The notes beneath the pieces were generated by a model, which was not told the DNA's origin, did no database searches, and saw only the letters and a list, made by a program, of their open reading frames with translations. DNA of 6,667 bases, taken from NCBI GenBank assembly GCA_044370695.1, contig JBILVB010000188.1:1-6667 (forward strand), given 5' to 3'. The position numbers were made by a program, and so were the translations under genes. Source of the DNA: JBEIFW01 sp044370695 (GTDB lineage Bacteria; Actinomycetota; Acidimicrobiia; Acidimicrobiales; Ilumatobacteraceae). Within the stretch, counting starts at the first letter, position 1. Every line of letters starts with the position of its first letter. Positions 1 to 4,714 of the stretch are shown piece after piece.

Positions 1-298
1 CCCTCGGGCTGGACCACGATGGCGATCACGCCCGGCGGCACCCGCTGGTGTTGCTCACGGGCGGCGGTGAGCACGGCGACCGGCTGTTCGAGCGCGCTCA
101 CCTGGGTGCGCAGCCGGTCGTTCTCGGTCCGGATCGTGGCGAGACGGTCCGAGGTGTCCCCGTAGCGATCCCGCTGCTCGAGCAACGTCTGCGTGGGCTT
201 GACGAGGAGCAGTGCGAGCACGGCGGCGACGGCCACGACCAGCCCGAGCCAGGCGAGCACGGCGGCGGGCCGGCGCGCTCGCCGATCCTGGACCGCGG

Positions 299-302
<4 letters not shown>
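1..302 (-). CDS. ftsB: FtsB/DivIC-like septum formation protein (partial, 3' end outside window)
   Basis: This is probably a small bitopic division protein. In the FtsB/DivIC family such proteins join FtsL and FtsQ at the septum and help activate septal peptidoglycan synthesis. One hundred codons are visible and the frame is still open at the left edge. A short basic cytoplasmic tail (about residues 6-12, rich in Arg) is followed by one hydrophobic segment (about 13-34, Ala/Val/Leu). Next is a heptad-like stretch (about 39-72, with E-N-D-R-L and similar) that should form a coiled coil. Then comes AREQHQRVPPG, which resembles the family's conserved post-coil motif (A-R-E-x4-V-x-P-G). The GTG start (302-300) lies inside the enolase stop as GTGA, a 4-base overlap that suggests translational coupling to eno. 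The same eno-ftsB/divIC order is known in other actinobacteria. Family assignment is fairly secure; the exact orthologue name is less so. Confidence 0.8.
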
Positions 303-1588
<1,286 letters not shown>

Positions 1589-1596
1589 GTGCGGCG

Positions 1597-1602
1597 ACCC
1601 TA
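1597..1602 (-). promoter_or_regulatory. Candidate -10 box (TAGGGT) for leaderless eno
   Basis: Read on the minus strand, TAGGGT lies 8 bases before the enolase GTG. In actinobacteria a TANNNT -10 box about 6-9 bases before an RTG start is the usual sign of a leaderless transcript whose first base is the start codon. No convincing -35 hexamer is visible. The box falls in the 46-base mazG-eno gap, so eno and ftsB may be transcribed separately from mazG. Confidence 0.5.
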
Positions 1603-1610
1603 GTGGCGCA

Positions 1611-1631
1611 ACGGGCCCGTCCGGGGGACGG
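1611..1631 (-). other. Hairpin and palindrome between mazG and eno
   Basis: Two overlapping symmetries sit between the mazG stop and the eno -10 box. One is a 6-bp stem with a 3-base loop (CCGTCC/GGACGG, 1617-1631) that begins three bases after the mazG stop codon. The other is the perfect 10-bp palindrome ACGGGCCCGT (1611-1620). They share four bases, so both stems cannot form fully at once. No T-run follows on the minus strand, so a classical intrinsic terminator is not supported. A weak or Rho-assisted terminator for mazG, or an operator for eno, are possibilities only. Confidence 0.35.
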
Positions 1632-1634
1632 TCG

Positions 1635-3107
1635 TCAACGTTCGGAGCGTTTGACGCGGTCCCAGAGTTCGAGTTGGGCCCCGAGGTCGAGGGCGGACAG
1701 CGTCGTCCCCGCCGTGCGGGCGGCGATGTCCATTGCGTCGTACCGCCGGCGGAACTTTCCCGCGGCGCTCCGGGCCACCACCTCGGCGTGCACGCCGCGA
1801 CGACGACACAGGTCGACCACGGTCGCGAGCAGGTCGCCGAGTTCCTCGGCCACGTGGTCGTCGTCGGCCCACGCCTCGAGCACCTCGTCGAGTTCCTCGC
1901 GGACCTTGGCGAGGGCCGACGCGTCATCGGGCCAGTCGAAGCCCGAGTACTTCGCCGCGGCGCGGAACAGGTCCTGCAGCAACGCAAGGGCCGGCAGCGC
2001 CGCAGGAACTCCGGCGAACGGCTCGCCAGCGCGGCCGGCGGTGCCGGCGGCGGTCGCGACGGCCTTCTCCTCGGCCTTGATGGCCTCCCAGTTCCGGCGG
2101 ACCTCGTCGGCGTCGTCGACCCGGACCTCGCCGAACACGTGCGGATGGCGCCGAACCATCTTCGCCGTGATCCCGGCGGCGACGTCAGCGAGCGTGAACC
2201 GGCCGTCCTCGGCGCCGATCGCGCTGTGCAGCACGACCTGCAGCAGGACGTCACCGAGCTCCTCGACGACCGCGGTGTCGTCCGCGGTGCGCTCGAACTC
2301 GTCGAGGGCGTCGACGAGTTCGGCGGACTCCTCGATGAGGTAGCGGCGCAACGTGCCGTGGGTCTGCGCCCGGTCCCACGGACACTCGGCCCGCAGGCGG
2401 CGCACCACCTCGTCGAACCGGACGAGTTCGGCACCGACGGGCGCCGCGAGCGACGGGATCCACAGCGTCGTGAGGTGGTCGGCGTCGACGAGCCGGTCCA
2501 GGTCGTCCCAGGCCAGCGAACGGACCGACGCGTCGGGGAGGCCGAGCCGTTGCAGCACGATCACCGCGTCGTCGGGTGCCTCGTCGACGGACAGCTTGAT
2601 CTCGGACAGCACGAACCGGTCGTCGCACTGGGCGACCAGCAACGGACCGCGCTCACCGGCCGCCTCCACGGCGAAGCGGTGCCCGTCGACGAGGCGGACC
2701 CCCACGGCCAGCGGGTCGACACCGAGCGCCGCCCAGGCCAGATCGAGGAACGACAGCGCCGGGACGATCTCGAGTTCGATGTCGCCGTCGAACTCGGCCC
2801 GGCCGCGCAGCAGCTCGACCGTGCGTTCGGCGACCAGCGGTGACCCCGGTACGGCGTACGCAACGTGGCCGTACCGGTGGACGGCCTCCACGAGCCGCTC
2901 GACGATCTCGGCATAGACGGCGTCGAGCGACGTGGCCGTGTCGTAGACGTCGTCGAACGACGTTGCCGAGCCGGCCGCGTCCGGGCCGTCGACCACCTCG
3001 GCGGCCGGATGACGACGGGTCCGCACGAACCGCACCGAAGCCGCCGCCAGCGCATGGCGCGTCGCCGGAGGGACGAGGTCGGCGCCGGCGGGCCCGAGAC
3101 CCACCAC
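1635..3107 (-). CDS. mazG: MazG nucleoside triphosphate pyrophosphohydrolase with N-terminal tetrapyrrole-methylase-like domain (YabN type)
   Basis: MazG proteins hydrolyse NTPs or dNTPs to monophosphates and pyrophosphate, and are thought to clean damaged nucleotides from the pool. The 490-residue protein matches the YabN-type fusion. Residues 1 to about 215 look like a tetrapyrrole (SAM-dependent) methylase domain, with G-L-G-P-A-G at 3-8 and AYAVPGSPLVAERTVELL at 83-100. The first MazG repeat starts at ECPWDRAQTHGTL (241-252). Its metal-binding residues are Glu259, Glu260, Glu263, Glu283 and Asp286, and RRHPHVF follows at 319-325. A second repeat has Glu404, Glu405, Glu408, Glu422 and Asp425, ending near GKFRRRY (450-456). 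Both repeats therefore keep EExxE and ExxD motifs. The gene starts 16 bases after the surA-like stop and is probably co-transcribed with it. The GTG used here (3107-3105) lacks a Shine-Dalgarno and cuts close to the first beta strand. A CTG two codons earlier (3113-3111) would give a fuller strand. The methylase domain's activity is unproven in this family. Confidence 0.93.
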   Translation of the reverse strand: MVGLGPAGADLVPPATRHALAAASVRFVRTRRHPAAEVVDGPDAAGSATSFDDVYDTATSLDAVYAEIVERLVEAVHRYGHVAYAVPGSPLVAERTVELLRGRAEFDGDIELEIVPALSFLDLAWAALGVDPLAVGVRLVDGHRFAVEAAGERGPLLVAQCDDRFVLSEIKLSVDEAPDDAVIVLQRLGLPDASVRSLAWDDLDRLVDADHLTTLWIPSLAAPVGAELVRFDEVVRRLRAECPWDRAQTHGTLRRYLIEESAELVDALDEFERTADDTAVVEELGDVLLQVVLHSAIGAEDGRFTLADVAAGITAKMVRRHPHVFGEVRVDDADEVRRNWEAIKAEEKAVATAAGTAGRAGEPFAGVPAALPALALLQDLFRAAAKYSGFDWPDDASALAKVREELDEVLEAWADDDHVAEELGDLLATVVDLCRRRGVHAEVVARSAAGKFRRRYDAMDIAARTAGTTLSALDLGAQLELWDRVKRSER

Positions 3108-3123
3108 CGTCAGGCGGGGGCGC

Positions 3124-3690
3124 TCAGCCGACGGAGGGATCGACCACCTCGAAGCTGTCGAGGCTCCAGCGGCCGTGGCGAGGATCCACCGAGACCCGCC
3201 CGGCGAGATCGACCGCCTTCACCCGGAGTTCGTCGGCGTTCGGCGCCGACGTGACCGCGTTGGCCTCGGCACCGCGCGTGGCGAGGTAGTTCCGCAAGCG
3301 CTCCGGCAAGGCTGCCCACGGATCGCCGCCGTCGGCGGCGCCCTGCTGCATGACCGCCTGGAGTCGCTCGGCCTCGGCATCGACATCGGCCTGGGTCGGC
3401 ACGAGCCCCGCCTCACCGGCCACCTGGTGGAACAACTCGTACTGCGCCTGCAGCGTCAGCCACGCCCGGGTGTAGTCGGCCGGTACGGCGCTCGGCAGGA
3501 GCCCCCGGGCGTCGACCCCCGGACCGAACGGCACGCCGGCCTCGGCGAGCGCCTTGAGATCCGTGCGCAGGTCGCGAGCGCTCAGCTCGTAGCCGCCGAC
3601 GGTCAGGGCCGGCGGATCGACCGTGGAGCAGGCGGAAGCGCCCAGGACCACGACGGCGCTGAGAGCGAGAGCGGCGAGACGGCGTGTCAC
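3124..3690 (-). CDS. SurA N-terminal-domain-like lipoprotein, putative extracytoplasmic chaperone
   Basis: A 188-residue exported protein. The N-terminus has basic residues (TRR), a hydrophobic core, and Cys21 preceded by A-S-A, a relaxed but usable lipobox, so it is probably lipid-anchored outside the membrane. After the anchor, LTVGGYELSARDL resembles the opening strand and helix of SurA/PrsA-type foldases. The central part is helix-rich (for example QADVDAEAERLQAVMQQ). The C-terminal VSVDPRHGRW followed by EVV-P resembles the closing strand of actinobacterial SurA-like lipoproteins. No parvulin (peptidyl-prolyl isomerase) domain is present, so a chaperone role without isomerase activity is inferred. 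The start is a GTG at 3690-3688. It lacks a Shine-Dalgarno but has TAGCCT ending 9 bases upstream, suggesting a leaderless mRNA. The gene heads the minus-strand block, 16 bases before mazG. The family call is moderate and the lipoprotein call good. Confidence 0.68.
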   Translation of the reverse strand: MTRRLAALALSAVVVLGASACSTVDPPALTVGGYELSARDLRTDLKALAEAGVPFGPGVDARGLLPSAVPADYTRAWLTLQAQYELFHQVAGEAGLVPTQADVDAEAERLQAVMQQGAADGGDPWAALPERLRNYLATRGAEANAVTSAPNADELRVKAVDLAGRVSVDPRHGRWSLDSFEVVDPSVG

Positions 3691-3699
3691 AGAGGGCGC

Positions 3700-3705
3700 A
3701 GGCTA
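3700..3705 (-). promoter_or_regulatory. Candidate -10 box (TAGCCT) for the surA-like/mazG operon
   Basis: On the minus strand TAGCCT lies 9 bases before the GTG of the surA-like gene, the geometry of a leaderless actinobacterial promoter. It is embedded in the perfect 8-bp palindrome GGCTAGCC (3701-3708). No clear -35 hexamer was found at 16-18 bases spacing. Confidence 0.5.
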
Positions 3706-3741
3706 GCCAGCGGACGCAAACCGAGGCGTGGTGCCGGTCGC

Positions 3742-3747
3742 TAGCGT
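3742..3747 (+). promoter_or_regulatory. Candidate -10 box (TAGCGT) for the Thr/Pro-repeat lipoprotein gene
   Basis: TAGCGT lies 30 bases before the ATG at 3778, leaving room for a short 5' leader with a Shine-Dalgarno. It overlaps the 8-bp palindrome CGCTAGCG (3739-3746). It faces away from the surA-like promoter; the two boxes are 36 bases apart. No clear -35 hexamer is visible. Confidence 0.45.
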
Positions 3748-3763
3748 GCGCGTCGGCACGACG

Positions 3764-3770
3764 AAGGAGG
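3764..3770 (+). promoter_or_regulatory. Strong Shine-Dalgarno (AAGGAGG) for the lipoprotein gene
   Basis: AAGGAGG with a 7-base spacer fixes the ATG at 3778 as the start. It is the best ribosome-binding site in the window and contrasts with the apparently leaderless genes on the other strand. Confidence 0.85.
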
Positions 3771-3777
3771 CTCTGCG

Positions 3778-4605
3778 ATGGCGCTGCGACGGCTGTGGAC
3801 CGCTGGGCTCGTTCTCGCGCTCGCTGCCTGCGGGACGGCCTCGGAGATCACGGTGAGCGCCATCGAGTCCACCAGCGCCCCGTCTCGTCCGGCTGCGACC
3901 GTGGCGCCGACCGACCTCGCCACGACGACGACCCGGGCGCCGACGACCCTGACGCCGACGACCCTGGCGCCGACGACCCTGGCGCCGACGACCCTGGCGA
4001 CGACCACCCTGGCGCCGACGACCCTGGCGCCGCGGCCCGGTCCGACGGACGCGGCGCTCGCTGCGTCGCTGGCGCTCACCGGGACCGACGTCCCCGGCCT
4101 GACGTTCCGGCTGGCCGACGCCGGCAACCTCGTCGACGGCACGGTGACGCTCGACGTCTGCAACGCCGCGTTCCCCTCGGATGCGTTGCGCACGGGCCGC
4201 TACCAGCAGGTGATCAGCAAGGACGGCAACGGCATCGCAAGCGACGAGAACGTCGTATATCGCACGGTCGCCGACGCGACCCAGGCGATGGCCGAGGTCC
4301 GGCGCGCAGCCACCAACTGCCCCGCGGACTTCGTTCCCTCACCGCTGAGCGGCGGTCTTCCGACCCGGTTCACCATCAAGGCGATTCCGCTCGCGTCGGT
4401 GCCGGGCGCCGTGGCCGACACCGTGGCACTCGACGTCGCGCTGCTCGACCAGTCCGGCCGGCAGGCGACCCTGGTGACCGTCTACCAGCGGCGCGGTCGG
4501 GTCCTCGTCGGCGTCTACGCCCGCGACCTCGACACCGCTCGCCCGATCGTCGCCGCGTCGGCCAAGAAGCTCGCGGCGCTCGCGCGCGCCGACGCCGGCG
4601 ACTGA
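3778..4605 (+). CDS. Lipoprotein with Thr/Pro-rich repeat linker and a two-cysteine C-terminal domain, function unknown
   Basis: A 275-residue exported lipoprotein. Residues 1-17 form a signal peptide (basic MALRR, then a hydrophobic core) ending in the lipobox L-A-A-C, with Cys18 as the likely lipidated residue. Residues from about 29 to 90 are low-complexity Ser/Thr/Pro/Ala. Within them, six tandem five-residue units at 54-83 (APTTL type) probably form an extended tether from the membrane or wall, and possibly a glycosylation site in a Thr/Pro-rich context. From about 91 to 275 a folded domain is likely: alternating hydrophobic strands, Cys128 and Cys181 that could form a disulfide, and a final helix rich in Ala/Lys. 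The DVCN-A-F start and the A-T-N-C spacing faintly recall mycobacterial PknH-type sensor domains, but the resemblance is too weak to name. Start, Shine-Dalgarno and promoter are well placed. It lies head-to-head with the surA-like gene and 109 bases before the ATPase gene. Confidence 0.85.
   Translation: MALRRLWTAGLVLALAACGTASEITVSAIESTSAPSRPAATVAPTDLATTTTRAPTTLTPTTLAPTTLAPTTLATTTLAPTTLAPRPGPTDAALAASLALTGTDVPGLTFRLADAGNLVDGTVTLDVCNAAFPSDALRTGRYQQVISKDGNGIASDENVVYRTVADATQAMAEVRRAATNCPADFVPSPLSGGLPTRFTIKAIPLASVPGAVADTVALDVALLDQSGRQATLVTVYQRRGRVLVGVYARDLDTARPIVAASAKKLAALARADAGD
3937..4026 (+). repeat. Six tandem 15-bp repeats inside the lipoprotein gene
   Basis: The unit GCGCCGACGACCCTG is repeated six times without gaps and in frame. 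Copies 1, 3, 4 and 6 are identical. Copy 2 differs at its first base (G to A, giving Thr), and copy 5 is diverged at two positions (giving ATTTL). A decayed partial unit follows. Because the codons match as well as the residues, recent slippage or recombination is likely, and copy number may vary between strains. Confidence 0.95.
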
Positions 4606-4609
4606 CCGA

Positions 4610-4625
4610 GCCGCCGGTCGGCGGC
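4610..4625 (+). terminator. Weak terminator-like hairpin after the lipoprotein gene
   Basis: GCCGCC-GGTC-GGCGGC, a perfect 6-bp G/C stem with a 4-base loop, begins four bases after the TGA at 4603-4605. The following bases (GCGTTGCGTT) are not a proper T-run, so strong intrinsic termination is doubtful. It may slow read-through into the ATPase gene or protect the 3' end. In DNA this GC-rich, such stems also arise by chance. Confidence 0.3.
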
Positions 4626-4668
4626 GCGTTGCGTTCCCGCCACGGTCGGCGGTCCGCTTCGCAGCGAG

Positions 4669-4674
4669 TAGCCT
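4669..4674 (+). promoter_or_regulatory. Candidate -10 box (TAGCCT) for the ATPase gene
   Basis: TAGCCT lies 40 bases before the CTG start at 4715. Transcription would begin near 4681-4683, giving a leader of roughly 32-35 bases that contains the hairpin and Shine-Dalgarno. It is the same hexamer as that before the surA-like gene. No clear -35 element is seen. Confidence 0.4.
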
Positions 4675-4685
4675 TCGGAGACCGG

Positions 4686-4700
4686 ATGGTGGCCTCCTGA
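4686..4700 (+). other. Possible four-codon leader reading frame before the ATPase gene
   Basis: ATG GTG GCC TCC TGA encodes Met-Val-Ala-Ser. GGAG at 4677-4680 sits five bases before the ATG. That site would be used only by transcripts starting upstream of the 4669 box; a transcript from that box would begin only a few bases before the ATG. The codons cover the CCTCC arm of the hairpin that can mask the ATPase Shine-Dalgarno, and the TGA is exactly the hairpin loop. A translating ribosome would therefore keep the hairpin open. The frame is very short and could be chance. Confidence 0.25.
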
Positions 4701-4706
4701 GGAGGG
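4693..4706 (+). promoter_or_regulatory. Shine-Dalgarno of the ATPase gene, maskable by a CCTCC/GGAGG hairpin
   Basis: GAGGAGGG (4699-4706) is a near-ideal Shine-Dalgarno with an 8-base spacer to the CTG at 4715. Immediately upstream, CCTCC (4693-4697) is perfectly complementary to GGAGG (4701-4705), with TGA as a 3-base loop. The motif itself is seen directly; any regulatory effect is inferred. The spacing is the main argument for the CTG start. Confidence 0.5.
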
Positions 4707-4714
4707 TTGCAGCT

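Noticed and set aside
1589..2434. N-terminal extension of enolase into the mazG region
   Set aside because: The frame is open but the upstream translation is a shadow of mazG. Enolase homology begins exactly at the GTG at 1588.
3937..4026. Tandem repeat as a CRISPR array
   Set aside because: Units are 15 bp, directly adjacent and in frame, with no unique spacers.
3684..4700. Plus-strand frame with Asp-Asp-Pro-Gly-Ala repeats, and a minus-strand Val-Val-Gly-Ala-Arg repeat frame
   Set aside because: Both are other-frame readings of the 15-bp repeat in the lipoprotein gene, which alone has a Shine-Dalgarno, signal peptide and lipobox.
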